64,000 nucleotides of DNA, taken from assembly GCF_016650815.1 (NCBI RefSeq), contig NZ_JAEKEZ010000001.1:62001-126000 (forward strand), given 5' to 3'. The stretch comes from Pseudomonas sp. TH31. Lineage in GTDB: Bacteria; Pseudomonadota; Gammaproteobacteria; Pseudomonadales; Pseudomonadaceae. The translations under genes were made by a program, and so were the position numbers. Positions within the stretch are counted from its first letter, which is position 1, and every line of letters starts with the position of its first letter. This document shows positions 28,308-38,450 of the stretch, one piece after another. The notes beneath the pieces were generated by a model, which made no database searches, was not told where the DNA came from, and saw only the letters and a program-made list of their open reading frames with translations.

Positions 28308-29327
28308 ATGGCAACGATCAAGGATGTGGCAGCACTTGCAGGTATTTCCTACACCACGGTGTCCCACGTGGTGAACAAGACGCGGCCGGTCAGTGAAGAA
28401 GTGCGGGTGAAAGTCGAGGCGGCGATCAAGAGCCTCGACTACGTCCCGAGCGCCGTCGCGCGTTCGTTAAAAGCGAAAACCACGGCGACCATCGGTTTGC
28501 TGGTGCCCAACAGCCTCAACCCGTACTTCGCCGAACTGGCCCGAGGCATCGAGGATTACTGCGAGCGTAACGGCTACTGCGTGATCCTCTGCAACTCCGA
28601 CGATAACCCGGACAAGCAGCGCAGCTACCTGCGGGTGCTGCTGGAAAAACGCATCGACGGCTTGATCGTGGCTTCGGCCGGTGGCGATGCCGGGTTCGCA
28701 GCAGGTCTTGCAGGCGTGCGCACGCCGATGGTGATTGTCGACCGCGGACTGGAAGGCGTGAATGCCGACCTGGTGCGCATTGACCACGAATACGGCGCCT
28801 ATCTGGCAACCCGGCATCTTCTGGAGCTGGGGCATCGGGACATCGCCACCATCGGCGGACCGGCGAGTACCAGTGTGGCGCAAATGCGTCTGGCCGGTTA
28901 TTGCCGGGCATTGAAGGAGGCAGGTGTCGAAGTGCCCCGCGAGCGCATGCTCGAAAGCGATTTCACCAGCACCGGTGGTTACAGCGCCGCCGCGATCTTG
29001 CTGGAAAAGAACCCGCCGAGCGCGATTTTCGCCGGTAACGACATGATCGGTATCGGTGTGCTGCGCGCGGCTGCCGAGCGCAACATTCGTGTGCCCGCCG
29101 AGTTGTCGGTGATCGGCTTCGATGACATCCAGATGAGCCGTTATGTTTATCCGGCGCTGACCACCGTGGGCCAGTCGATCCTGCAGCTTGGTGAGATGGC
29201 AGCCGAGGTACTGTTGCGAAGGATTGCCACGCCGGACCTGGCCACTGATCAACGGATCGTGACCCCCAGTATTGTCTTGCGGGAGTCGACTGCACCGCTG
29301 GCTGGGGTGTTTGCTGAGTACCGCTAA
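28308..29327 (+). CDS. rbsR: Ribose operon repressor (LacI family)
   Basis: 339-residue regulator with an N-terminal LacI helix-turn-helix (TIKDVAALAGISYTTVSHVV, residues 3-22) and hinge helix (SAVARSLKAK), followed by a sugar-binding domain (TIGLLVPNSLNPYFAEL, FAGNDMIGIGVLRAA, VIGFDDIQMSRYVYPALTTV). It probably binds the CGCAAACGTTTGCG site at 24657-24670 and is released by ribose. Its place inside the operon makes it self-regulating. Confidence 0.92.
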   Translation: MATIKDVAALAGISYTTVSHVVNKTRPVSEEVRVKVEAAIKSLDYVPSAVARSLKAKTTATIGLLVPNSLNPYFAELARGIEDYCERNGYCVILCNSDDNPDKQRSYLRVLLEKRIDGLIVASAGGDAGFAAGLAGVRTPMVIVDRGLEGVNADLVRIDHEYGAYLATRHLLELGHRDIATIGGPASTSVAQMRLAGYCRALKEAGVEVPRERMLESDFTSTGGYSAAAILLEKNPPSAIFAGNDMIGIGVLRAAAERNIRVPAELSVIGFDDIQMSRYVYPALTTVGQSILQLGEMAAEVLLRRIATPDLATDQRIVTPSIVLRESTAPLAGVFAEYR

Positions 29328-29367
29328 ACAAAAGCACCGCTGAAACCGAATTGATGAGTAATGATGT

Positions 29368-30284
29368 ATGCCAGCAAAAGTAGTGGTAATAGGCAGCCTG
29401 AACATGGACCTGGTGACCCGGGCTCCTCGGCTGCCCCGTGGCGGTGAAACGCTGATCGGTCAGTCGTTCGCCACGGTCTCCGGCGGCAAGGGGCGAACCA
29501 GGCCGTAGCCGCGGCGCGACTGGGTGCCAAGGTGTCGATGGTCGGCTGCGTCGGGACCGACGCCTATGGCCAGGAACTGCGCGGTGCCTTGTTGGCCGAA
29601 CAGATCGATTGTCAGGCGGTCAGCATCGTCGATGGCGCCAGCGGCGTGGCCCTGATTGTGGTCGATGACAACAGCCAGAACGCGATCGTGATTGTCGCCG
29701 GTGCCAACGGCGCGCTGACCCCGCCAGTGATCGATCGTTTCGACGCGGTGCTGCAAGCGGCGGACGTGATCATCTGTCAGCTCGAAGTACCGGACGCCAC
29801 CGTCGGTCATGTGCTCAAGCGCGGCCGTGAGCTGGGCAAAACCGTGATTCTTAACCCGGCGCCAGCCAGTCGTCCGCTGCCGGCGGATTGGTATGCGTCC
29901 ATCGACTACCTGATCCCGAATGAAAGCGAGGCGTCGGCCCTGAGTGGTTTGCCGGTGGACTCCCTCGACACCGCGCAAACCGCCGCGACCCGATTGATCG
30001 CGATGGGCGCCGGCAAGGTGATCATCACCCTCGGTGCCCAAGGTTCTCTATTTGCCAACGGCACAGGCTTCGAGCATTTCCCTGCGCCGACTGTGAAGGC
30101 CGTTGATACGACAGCGGCGGGCGACACCTTTGTCGGCGGTTTCGCCGCTGCCCTGGCGTCCGGCAAAAGCGAGGGCGAGGCGATCCGTTTCGGTCAAGTC
30201 GCGGCCGCACTGTCGGTCACCCGGGCGGGGGCGCAACCTTCGATTCCCAATTTGTCCGACGTACAGGCCTTTAAAACCCCATGA
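29368..30284 (+). CDS. rbsK: Ribokinase, one apparent frameshift
   Basis: PfkB-family ribokinase, ribose + ATP to ribose-5-phosphate. The first 42 residues ([20 protein letters not shown] ... SGGKG) start at ATG 29368. The remainder ([18 protein letters not shown]...) is one frame back. Adding one G to the run 29490-29493 restores the signature [16 protein letters not shown] and a 305-residue protein of normal length. The second PfkB signature [17 protein letters not shown] with the catalytic Asp is near residue 245. The break is almost certainly a homopolymer error. It overlaps rbsD by 4 bases. Confidence 0.9.
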
Positions 30285-30685
30285 AAAAGACACCTTTGCT
30301 CAACGTCGCACTGTCGCGGCTGATCGCGTCCCTGGGTCATGGCGACATCGTGGTGATCGGCGATGCCGGTCTGCCGGTACCACCAGGCGTCGAATTGATC
30401 GATCTGGCGCTGACCCACGGTATTCCGGACTTCATCAGCACCTTGAACGTGGTGCTCAGCGAAATGCAGGTCGAAAGCCATGTGCTCGCCCAGGAGATCC
30501 TCGACAAGCAACCGACGGCCCTAACGACACTGGATGAGCTGAATGCTGAAGGTGCCTTGGGTCGGCGCGACTTGCTCAGCCATGAGCAATTCAAAGTCCT
30601 CAGCCGGCAGGCGCGGGCGATTGTTCGTACAGGCGAATGTCAGCCGTACTGCAACATCGTGCTGGTGTCCGGGGTGACGTTCTAA
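30281..30685 (+). CDS. rbsD: D-ribose pyranase
   Basis: 134-residue cytoplasmic pyranase that converts beta-ribopyranose to ribofuranose for ribokinase. The family pattern is intact: [22 protein letters not shown] with the catalytic His at residue 20, [18 protein letters not shown] and the C-terminal [17 protein letters not shown]. Length matches RbsD. It overlaps rbsK (ATGA) and is followed 45 bases later by a nucleoside hydrolase gene. Confidence 0.94.
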   Translation: MKKTPLLNVALSRLIASLGHGDIVVIGDAGLPVPPGVELIDLALTHGIPDFISTLNVVLSEMQVESHVLAQEILDKQPTALTTLDELNAEGALGRRDLLSHEQFKVLSRQARAIVRTGECQPYCNIVLVSGVTF

Positions 30686-30730
30686 CTCGCTGTAAATCTT
30701 TCCTGCTTTCCCACGCACAAGGAGTGCGCT

Positions 30731-31759
30731 ATGCACCGCTATGCTCAGAAACTGCATCATCTGCTCCGGAGTCTGCTGCTTTTGTCCTTGATTACCGCAA
30801 CAAGCGCCCAGGCGGCGGAAAAGATCGACTTGATCATTGACACCGATCCGGGTGCCGACGACGTGGTCGCCTTGCTGTTCGCCCTGGCCTCGCCGGAAGA
30901 ACTGAACATCCGCGCACTGACCACCGTCGCTGGCAACGTGCGTCTGGACAAGACCTCGCGTAATGCGCGCCTGGCCCGCGAGTGGGCGGGGCGTGAAGAG
31001 GTGCCGGTCTATGCTGGCGCGCCGAAACCGCTGATGCGCACGCCGATCTACGCCGAGAACATCCATGGCAAGGAAGGCCTGTCGGGTGTCACCGTGCACG
31101 AACCGAAACAAGGTCTGGCCAAGGGTAATGCGGTCAATTACCTGATCGATACCCTGAAAACCGCCAAGCCCCACAGCATCACCATCGCCATGCTCGGTCC
31201 ACAGACCAACCTGGCCCTGGCGCTGATTCAGGAACCTGAAATCGTTCAGGGCATCAAGGAAGTGGTGGTCATGGGCGGCGCGCACTTCAATGGAGGCAAC
31301 ATCACCCCGGTGGCTGAATTCAACCTGTTCGCTGACCCGCAAGCTGCGGAAGTGGTACTAAAAAGCGGGGTGAAACTGACCTACCTGCCGCTGGACGTGA
31401 CCCACAAGATTCTCACCAGCGACGCGCGCCTGAAGCAGATCGCCGCGCTCAACAACAATGCCGGCAAGATCGTGGGCGATATTCTCAACGAATACGTCAA
31501 AGGCGATATGGAGCACTACGGCATTCCGGGCGGCCCGGTGCATGACGCCACCGTCATCGCTTACCTGCTGAAGCCGGAGCTGTTCACCGGTCGTTCGGTC
31601 AATGTGGTGATCGACAGCCGTGAAGGTCCGACATTCGGCCAGACCGTCGTCGACTGGTATGACGGCCTGAAAGCACCGAAGAATGCATTCTGGGTTGAGA
31701 ACGGCGATGCCCAGGGCTTTTTCGACCTGCTGACCCAGCGTCTGGCTCGCTTGAAGTAA
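30731..31759 (+). CDS. Exported ribonucleoside hydrolase
   Basis: 342-residue nucleoside hydrolase that cleaves nucleosides to base plus ribose. The calcium-binding motif DTDPGADD is at residues 37-44, with GGAHFNGGNITPVAEFN near 179 and a late PGGPVHDATVIAYLL. An N-terminal hydrophobic stretch with cleavage near TSAQAAE (residue 29) predicts export. In this operon it would release ribose in the periplasm directly to RbsB. Most family members, such as RihC, are cytoplasmic. A strong terminator follows at 31768. Confidence 0.88.
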   Translation: MHRYAQKLHHLLRSLLLLSLITATSAQAAEKIDLIIDTDPGADDVVALLFALASPEELNIRALTTVAGNVRLDKTSRNARLAREWAGREEVPVYAGAPKPLMRTPIYAENIHGKEGLSGVTVHEPKQGLAKGNAVNYLIDTLKTAKPHSITIAMLGPQTNLALALIQEPEIVQGIKEVVVMGGAHFNGGNITPVAEFNLFADPQAAEVVLKSGVKLTYLPLDVTHKILTSDARLKQIAALNNNAGKIVGDILNEYVKGDMEHYGIPGGPVHDATVIAYLLKPELFTGRSVNVVIDSREGPTFGQTVVDWYDGLKAPKNAFWVENGDAQGFFDLLTQRLARLK

Positions 31760-31767
31760 GCCGCACA

Positions 31768-31794
31768 CCCGCAGGTGCCAGCCTGCGGGTTTTT
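31768..31794 (+). terminator. Intrinsic terminator of the ribose operon
   Basis: Perfect 8-base arms CCCGCAGG (31768-31775) and CCTGCGGG (31782-31789) with a 6-base loop run into T5, 9 bases after the nucleoside hydrolase stop. Confidence 0.9.
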
Positions 31795-32005
31795 ACTCCC
31801 TTTCTGAATCCACCACGCCGGGGTAATCGGCCGGGTATTTCTCGAATATCTGGGCGATGAACGACTGGGCGGCTTGCGTTCCCAGTTCCTTGACCAACAG
31901 GTCGATGCCAATGATTGCCAACTCTTCCGGGCTGCCCGGGCTGTAGGAGCTGTGACCCTGTGCCCACTTGGCTTTGATGTCGGCGTCGATACTTACGGTG
32001 GTCAT
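31793..32005 (-). CDS. Small protein of unknown function
   Basis: 70-residue cytoplasmic protein (MTTVSIDADIKAKWAQGHSS...) from ATG 32005; a longer frame to 32221 has no likely start. No membrane segment or motif is seen. The sequence is mostly helical in character with an acidic tail (VVDSERE). It converges on the ribose operon terminator. It looks like a conserved Pseudomonas hypothetical protein, not recognised further. Confidence 0.6.
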   Translation of the reverse strand: MTTVSIDADIKAKWAQGHSSYSPGSPEELAIIGIDLLVKELGTQAAQSFIAQIFEKYPADYPGVVDSERE

Positions 32006-32137
32006 GATGGCGCTCGTGAAGTCGGGAAAGTCTGAGTGTCGAGTTAACCATTTTGAGCGGCATTTGGCACTCCGACTTAGGCATGAGAGGAGGGCTATGC
32101 GACACTTGGCCTTTGATGGGTTTTCAAGGACCGCGCT

Positions 32138-32443
32138 GTGCAGATCGATTTGAACACTCCCGACGGCTTGACCCTTGAGGCCGTGCGCCAGCTGCTGGCC
32201 TGCGCCAGTGACGATGAACACACCCAGTTGCGGGTAACCAAGGCCGGCATTGCTTATATTTCCTCGGGCGTTGTCGGCGGCGCTGATATCGTCGGGCTGC
32301 TGTTTCGCCTGGAGACGTGGGCCAAGGGCTCGGGTTATGTGGGATTAGTCGCCGCCAGTGACGAGGTCTGGGTCATGCAGATCTTTAACGCGCTGAAAGA
32401 GAACTGGCCGAATCCGCTTTACGACTACATCGACGTTTATTGA
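32138..32443 (+). CDS. Small protein of unknown function
   Basis: 101-residue cytoplasmic protein starting at GTG 32138 (MQIDLNTPDGLTLEAVRQLLA...). It has a balanced composition with mixed helix/strand appearance (GIAYISSGVVGGADIVGLL, then VMQIFNALKENWPNPLYDYI) and no known motif. The start is 132 bases from the divergent small gene at 32005. Function not recognised. Confidence 0.62.
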   Translation: MQIDLNTPDGLTLEAVRQLLACASDDEHTQLRVTKAGIAYISSGVVGGADIVGLLFRLETWAKGSGYVGLVAASDEVWVMQIFNALKENWPNPLYDYIDVY

Positions 32444-32609
32444 GTGCTGTTCATATTCAGTCACGATTGAGTGATGAACGATGCTGCGACGCTCAGGCAA
32501 ACTCGCTGATCGTCCAGGTCGGGGGCAGGGTGACAGTACTGTCCGTGAAACCAAACGCCAGATTGGCGGTCGCACGATCTCAGCTTAACTATTGAAAGAA
32601 GGAGGCTTC

Positions 32610-32930
32610 ATGCCTTGGAAGCTCGCGTCATTGGGTACTTTGTTGGCCGTTGCCATGCTGGCCGGTTGCAGCACTCCCTCCACCGAGTCGACAGCCAAAG
32701 ACCCTGTGGTGACCGACACCGGTCACAGCCGTTGTGATTCAAAGGCTGCGCAATTCACTATCGGCAAAAAGGCCTCGCCAGAACTGCTGGAGCAGGCACG
32801 TACTCGTGCAGGCGCACAGAATGCCCGGATCCTCAAGCCAAGCGATATGGTGACCCTGGAGTATCGCTCCGATCGCTTGAACCTCAACACCGATGACAAC
32901 CTGGTGATCACGCGCATCAACTGCGGCTGA
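32610..32930 (+). CDS. Lipoprotein with an I78-type peptidase-inhibitor domain
   Basis: 106-residue lipoprotein. The lipobox LAGC gives a modified Cys near residue 19. After a short linker, the pattern CDSKAAQFTIGKKAS, ILKPSDMVTLEYRSDRLN and ITRINCG, with a Cys at each end, matches the I78 serine-peptidase-inhibitor family. ATG 32610 follows GGAGG. Likely anchored in the outer membrane facing the periplasm, where it could inhibit a protease. The inhibitor activity is by family only. Confidence 0.78.
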   Translation: MPWKLASLGTLLAVAMLAGCSTPSTESTAKDPVVTDTGHSRCDSKAAQFTIGKKASPELLEQARTRAGAQNARILKPSDMVTLEYRSDRLNLNTDDNLVITRINCG

Positions 32931-32956
32931 TACCGTCAGGCTTTTGTTTCGCCCAT

Positions 32957-32988
32957 AAAAAACCCCGTCACATGGACGGGGTTTTTTT
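32957..32988. terminator. Bidirectional intrinsic terminator
   Basis: Arms AACCCCGTC (32961-32969) and GACGGGGTT (32975-32983) with a 5-base loop, A-run before and T-run after. It separates the convergent I78 lipoprotein and cold-shock genes. Confidence 0.9.
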
Positions 32989-33002
32989 AGTGCGCCAGAA
33001 AC

Positions 33003-33215
33003 TTACTCTGGGCGAACTTGTGCAGCTTGCATACCCTTTTGGCCTTTCTCAGCCACGAAGGAAACGGTCTGGCCTTCTTTCAGGCTTTTGAAACCGTCGC
33101 TTTCGATAGCTTTGAAGTGTACGAACAGGTCGTCACCGCCACCTTGAGGAGTGATGAAGCCGAAGCCTTTTTCATCGTTGAACCATTTAACGGTGCCGGT
33201 TTGGCGATTAGACAT
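33003..33215 (-). CDS. Cold-shock domain protein (CspA/CapB family)
   Basis: 70-residue single-domain nucleic-acid chaperone. RNP1 (KGFGFITP) and RNP2 (DLFVHF) are intact at about residues 16-23 and 29-34. ATG 33215 has TTGGAG upstream. About 290 bases of gene-free sequence lie upstream, and cold-shock mRNAs of this family often have long structured leaders, so part of it may be the 5' UTR. Which Csp paralogue it is cannot be told with certainty. Confidence 0.95.
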   Translation of the reverse strand: MSNRQTGTVKWFNDEKGFGFITPQGGGDDLFVHFKAIESDGFKSLKEGQTVSFVAEKGQKGMQAAQVRPE

Positions 33216-33507
33216 GGTGTATCTCCAAGAAACATATATTTTCAGTAGTGCTGTGCTGCTCAGGCCAACTGGGCACACGGGACTATCATAGTCGAAATGT
33301 ACGGTTTGGGAGCCCCCCGCAGGTGCTGTTTGCCCTTAAACCGTGCTTTCTTTGCTGCTTGATCTGGCTGCAAGCCCCGTTTTAAAAGGCTTTCAGCCGA
33401 AAGTAAAGACGATAAAAAAAGCTGTAAAACCTGTATAAAATGTCCGAAAAAGCGATGCTCGGGCCCTTTTTACAGTCATCGGTGGCGTAAAAACGACTCC
33501 ACCTGGC

Positions 33508-33810
33508 TTATTTTTTCTCACCATTGTCGAGCCTGCACGTGGCAATTTTTTCCATTGCCTGTTTCCCCAGTGCGTCACTGGCCGTGCCGTTCATCAATGC
33601 CGTAAGGTCACTGGCAGGATATGATTTGAGCTGATCGGCGCCGCAACCACAGACGGCTTTTGCCTGAGTGTTACTGATCTTCTTTTCGGCAGCAGGAACG
33701 CACTGGGCCATGTATTTATCCCGCTCGCCCTTCGGCCAATCGGCATGGGCCGCCAGAGGCAGCAGAAGGACGATAGGGGCGACTACTGCGAATAAACGAT
33801 TCAGACGCAT
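33508..33810 (-). CDS. Small exported protein of unknown function
   Basis: 100-residue protein with a signal peptide (MRLNRLFAVVAPIVLLLPLAAHA). The mature part has four Cys (AQCVPAAEKK, AVCGCGADQL, ATCRLDN) and is probably periplasmic with disulfides or a metal site. ATG 33810 is chosen so that the signal peptide is N-terminal. The CxC within VCGCG is distinctive. No family is recognised with confidence. Confidence 0.68.
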   Translation of the reverse strand: MRLNRLFAVVAPIVLLLPLAAHADWPKGERDKYMAQCVPAAEKKISNTQAKAVCGCGADQLKSYPASDLTALMNGTASDALGKQAMEKIATCRLDNGEKK

Positions 33811-34185
33811 GCTTGGATGCTCCTTGTGGGTCAAATGTCTTGTTATCTGATGGATAAAACCGGGTTCAAGTTCAGCACTCTGGCATAAAAAACGTCGTTT
33901 TACGCTGGCATAAGGCGCGGGTGCATCGACGACCGTTCATCTGTGCTAGGATTCTTCGCTCGTGCTTATGCAGGCTCCGGCTGACATCCAGTCCCGGCGG
34001 CGGCAACTGCACGAATAACCCTGATTTGAATCCCAGTCACTCTGGTTCGGTTTTCCGGTTGGCCGCAAGGCTCCTGCCGCTGTAAGGCAGGCGTTCGTCA
34101 TTGAATGGCCTGGATCGGATCTTGTACTGGCTCATCCCAACCCACGTGACCTTTGGTAGGGGTCACCACTAGGAGAGGAGGCGCC
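33811..34185 (+). promoter_or_regulatory. 375-base upstream region and leader of thrS
   Basis: Gene-free stretch before thrS. It has GC-rich segments with self-complementary pieces (for example CCGGCTG...CAGTCCCGG near 33977 and GCCGC...GTAAGGCAGG near 34078), so a structured leader is likely. ThrS is autoregulated through tRNA-like leader structures in E. coli, but no such mimic can be demonstrated here by eye. The ribosome-binding site AGGAGAGGAG at 34171-34180 is exceptionally strong. Confidence 0.4.
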
Positions 34186-36108
34186 ATGCCAACTATTACT
34201 CTTCCCGACGGCAGTCAACGTTCATTCGATCATCCGGTTTCCGTAGCCGAGGTCGCCGCATCCATTGGTGCTGGCTTGGCCAAAGCCACCGTGGCCGGCA
34301 AGGTCAATGGCAAGCTGGTTGATGCCAGCGACATCATCGACAGCGATTCCACGCTGCAAATCATTACGCCAAAGGATGAAGAGGGGCTGGAGATCATTCG
34401 CCACTCTTGCGCCCACCTGGTTGGCCACGCGGTCAAGCAGCTGTACCCGACGGCCAAGATGGTCATCGGCCCGGTCATCGACGAAGGCTTTTATTACGAC
34501 ATCGCCTTCGAGCGTCCTTTTACGCCGGACGACCTGGCTGCGATCGAACAGCGCATGCAGCAGCTGATCGAGAAAGATTACGACGTGATCAAGAAAGTCA
34601 CTCCGCGCGCCGAAGTGATCGAAGTGTTCAAGGCCCGTGGCGAAGACTACAAGTTGCGCCTGGTCGAGGACATGCCGAACGAGCAGGCCATGGGCCTGTA
34701 CTATCACGAAGAATACGTCGACATGTGCCGCGGCCCGCACGTGCCAAACACCCGTTTCCTGAAATCCTTCAAGCTGACCAAGTTGTCCGGCGCCTACTGG
34801 CGTGGCGATGCCAAGAACGAGCAATTGCAGCGCGTCTACGGTACCGCCTGGGCTGACAAGAAGCAGTTGGCGGCTTACATCCAGCGCATCGAAGAAGCTG
34901 AAAAGCGCGATCACCGCAAGATCGGCAAGCGCCTGGGCCTGTTCCACACCCAGGAAGAGTCGCCGGGCATGGTGTTCTGGCACCCGAACGGCTGGACTCT
35001 GTACCAGGTGCTTGAGCAGTACATGCGCAAGGTTCAGCGCGACAACGGTTATCTGGAGATCAAGACTCCGCAGGTCGTTGACCGCAGCCTGTGGGAGAAA
35101 TCCGGGCACTGGGCCAACTACGCCGACAACATGTTCACCACTCAGTCGGAAAACCGCGACTACGCGATCAAGCCGATGAACTGCCCTTGCCACGTGCAGG
35201 TGTTTAATCAGGGCCTGAAAAGCTACCGCGAACTGCCAATGCGCCTGGCCGAGTTCGGTGCTTGCCACCGTAACGAGCCATCGGGTGCATTGCACGGCAT
35301 CATGCGTGTGCGTGCATTTACCCAGGACGACGCCCACATCTTCTGCACTGAAGATCAGATGCAGGCCGAATCCGCTGCGTTTATCAAGCTGACCATGGAC
35401 GTTTATGCCGATTTCGGCTTTAAAGACGTCGAAATGAAGCTGTCCACTCGTCCGGAAAAACGCGTCGGTTCCGACGAATTGTGGGATCGCGCTGAAGCCG
35501 CTTTGGCTGCAGCCCTTGATATCGCCGGCCTGCCGTATGATTTGCAGCCAGGCGAGGGCGCATTCTACGGTCCGAAGATCGAATTCTCGCTGAAAGATTG
35601 CCTCGGCCGTGTCTGGCAGTGTGGTACCCTTCAGCTCGATTTTAACCTGCCTGTCCGTCTGGGAGCCGAATACGTCTCCGAAGACAACAGTCGCAAGCAC
35701 CCGGTTATGTTGCACCGGGCGATCCTTGGTTCCTTCGAGCGTTTTGTCGGAATCCTGATCGAGCACTACGAGGGTGCATTCCCTGCGTGGCTGGCTCCGA
35801 CCCAGGCAGTGATCATGAATATCACTGATAAACAGGCTGATTTCGCCGCCGAGGTTGAAAAAACCCTCAATGAAAGCGGATTTCGTGCCAAGTCTGACTT
35901 GAGAAATGAAAAGATCGGCTTTAAAATCCGCGAGCATACTTTGCTCAAGGTTCCTTATCTCTTGGTTATCGGAGATCGGGAAGTCGAGATGCAGACTGTC
36001 GCTGTGCGTACTCGTGAAGGTGCTGACCTGGGCTCGATGCCCGTCGCCCAGTTCGCTGAGTTTCTCGCGCAAGCGGTTTCCCGGCGTGGTCGCCCAGATT
36101 CGGAGTAA
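34186..36108 (+). CDS. thrS: Threonyl-tRNA synthetase
   Basis: 640-residue class II synthetase, full length. Domains in order are TGS ([14 protein letters not shown]...), the editing domain with [16 protein letters not shown] and a later HVPNTRF region, the catalytic core (motif 2 [31 protein letters not shown]), and the anticodon-binding domain. Zinc ligands include Cys in MNCPCHV. The ATG at 34186 follows AGGAGAGGAG. The stop is 5 bases before the ATT start of infC, the classic thrS-infC-rpmI-rplT arrangement. Confidence 0.98.
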   Translation: MPTITLPDGSQRSFDHPVSVAEVAASIGAGLAKATVAGKVNGKLVDASDIIDSDSTLQIITPKDEEGLEIIRHSCAHLVGHAVKQLYPTAKMVIGPVIDEGFYYDIAFERPFTPDDLAAIEQRMQQLIEKDYDVIKKVTPRAEVIEVFKARGEDYKLRLVEDMPNEQAMGLYYHEEYVDMCRGPHVPNTRFLKSFKLTKLSGAYWRGDAKNEQLQRVYGTAWADKKQLAAYIQRIEEAEKRDHRKIGKRLGLFHTQEESPGMVFWHPNGWTLYQVLEQYMRKVQRDNGYLEIKTPQVVDRSLWEKSGHWANYADNMFTTQSENRDYAIKPMNCPCHVQVFNQGLKSYRELPMRLAEFGACHRNEPSGALHGIMRVRAFTQDDAHIFCTEDQMQAESAAFIKLTMDVYADFGFKDVEMKLSTRPEKRVGSDELWDRAEAALAAALDIAGLPYDLQPGEGAFYGPKIEFSLKDCLGRVWQCGTLQLDFNLPVRLGAEYVSEDNSRKHPVMLHRAILGSFERFVGILIEHYEGAFPAWLAPTQAVIMNITDKQADFAAEVEKTLNESGFRAKSDLRNEKIGFKIREHTLLKVPYLLVIGDREVEMQTVAVRTREGADLGSMPVAQFAEFLAQAVSRRGRPDSE

Positions 36109-36113
36109 TTACT

Positions 36114-36659
36114 ATTAAGCGTGAAATGAGACAAGATAAACGAGCTGCACCGAAAGCCCCGATCAACGAGAATATCTCGGCACGCGAGGTTCGGTTAATT
36201 GGGGCTGAAGGTGAACAGCTTGGGATTGTGTCAATTGAAGACGCGCTTCTTAAGGCTGAAGAGGCCAAGCTGGATCTGGTGGAGATTTCCGCCGATGCAG
36301 TACCCCCTGTTTGCAAACTGATGGACTACGGCAAATCGATCTTCGAAAAGAAGAAGCAGGTTGCCGCGGCCAAGAAAAACCAGAAGCAGATCCAGGTTAA
36401 AGAAATCAAGTTTCGTCCAGGGACGGAGGAAGGGGATTACCAGGTAAAACTGCGCAACCTGGTACGTTTCCTGAGTGATGGGGACAGGGCCAAGGTATCC
36501 TTGCGATTCCGCGGCCGTGAGATGGCCCACCAGGAGCTGGGGATGGAACTCCTCAAGCGAGTTGAAGGTGACTTGCTCGAGTACGGTTCGGTCGAACAGC
36601 ATCCTAAGATGGAAGGACGCCAGCTGATCATGGTCATCGCCCCGAAAAAGAAGAAGTAA
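36114..36659 (+). CDS. infC: Translation initiation factor IF-3 with ATT start codon
   Basis: The start is placed at ATT 36114 rather than ATG 36126. The ATT has GGAG (36102-36105) at 8 bases, gives 181 residues (E. coli 180), and IF-3 genes characteristically use a rare start that IF-3 itself discriminates against, giving autoregulation. The N-domain [20 protein letters not shown] and C-domain [21 protein letters not shown] are intact, with the basic tail APKKKK. It is 5 bases after the thrS stop and 60 bases before rpmI. Confidence 0.95.
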   Translation: MKREMRQDKRAAPKAPINENISAREVRLIGAEGEQLGIVSIEDALLKAEEAKLDLVEISADAVPPVCKLMDYGKSIFEKKKQVAAAKKNQKQIQVKEIKFRPGTEEGDYQVKLRNLVRFLSDGDRAKVSLRFRGREMAHQELGMELLKRVEGDLLEYGSVEQHPKMEGRQLIMVIAPKKKK

Positions 36660-36719
36660 TCAATAGGGCACGGCAGGCCTTCTGATTATGTTTATCAACT
36701 GAATGCGGAGTATCCGAAC

Positions 36720-36914
36720 ATGCCAAAAATGAAAACTAAAAGTGGTGCTGCTAAGCGGTTTCTGAAAACTGCTAACGGTATCAAGCACAAGCACGCTTTC
36801 AAGAGCCACATCCTGACTAAAATGTCGACCAAGCGTAAGCGTCAACTGCGCGGTAGCAGCTTGCTGGCACCGTGTGACGTGGCAAAAGTCGAGCGCATGC
36901 TGCGCCTTCGTTAA
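36720..36914 (+). CDS. rpmI: 50S ribosomal protein L35
   Basis: 64 residues, highly basic, with the family pattern [20 protein letters not shown] and [16 protein letters not shown]. The length is exact for L35. It lies between infC and rplT in the standard order, 27 bases before rplT. L20-mediated feedback on this operon is known in E. coli and may apply here. Confidence 0.98.
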   Translation: MPKMKTKSGAAKRFLKTANGIKHKHAFKSHILTKMSTKRKRQLRGSSLLAPCDVAKVERMLRLR

Positions 36915-36941
36915 TTTAGTCAAGAATAGAGGAAGTAACTC

Positions 36942-37298
36942 ATGGCTCGTGTAAAGCGTGGCGTCATTGCCCGTAAACGTCACAAAAAAATTCTGAAACT
37001 TGCTAAAGGCTACTACGGCGCTCGCTCGCGCGTATTCCGTGTTGCCAAGCAAGCGGTAATCAAGGCAGGCCAATACGCCTACCGTGACCGTCGTCAGAAA
37101 AAACGTCAGTTCCGCGCTCTGTGGATCGCTCGTATCAACGCTGGTGCTCGTATCAACGGTCTGTCCTACAGCCGTTTCATCGCCGGCCTGAAAAAAGCGT
37201 CCATCGAGATCGACCGTAAGGTTCTGGCTGATCTGGCAGTGAACGAAAAAGCGGCGTTTGCTGCGATTGTCGAGAAAGCTAAAGCCACCTTGGCTTAA
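36942..37298 (+). CDS. rplT: 50S ribosomal protein L20
   Basis: 118 residues with the expected basic N-terminal extension ([20 protein letters not shown]) and globular domain ([22 protein letters not shown]). ATG 36942 follows AGAGGAAG. In E. coli L20 represses rpmI and its own translation through the mRNA. A hairpin separates it from pheS. Confidence 0.98.
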   Translation: MARVKRGVIARKRHKKILKLAKGYYGARSRVFRVAKQAVIKAGQYAYRDRRQKKRQFRALWIARINAGARINGLSYSRFIAGLKKASIEIDRKVLADLAVNEKAAFAAIVEKAKATLA

Positions 37299-37354
37299 GT
37301 ACCCCCGACAGTCACCCGGCCTCACCTCTGTGGGGCCAGGTGTTAAACGTCATA

Positions 37355-38424
<1,070 letters not shown>

Positions 38425-38450
38425 TCGTAACGAATTCTTAGGAGAGCAGG

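Noticed and set aside
33961..34185. Cobalamin-type or T-box riboswitch before thrS
   Set aside because: No B12 box or T-box sequence, and T-boxes are not expected in this group.
34222..36072. 616-residue open frame on the minus strand
   Set aside because: Shadow of thrS; no ribosome-binding site or protein similarity.
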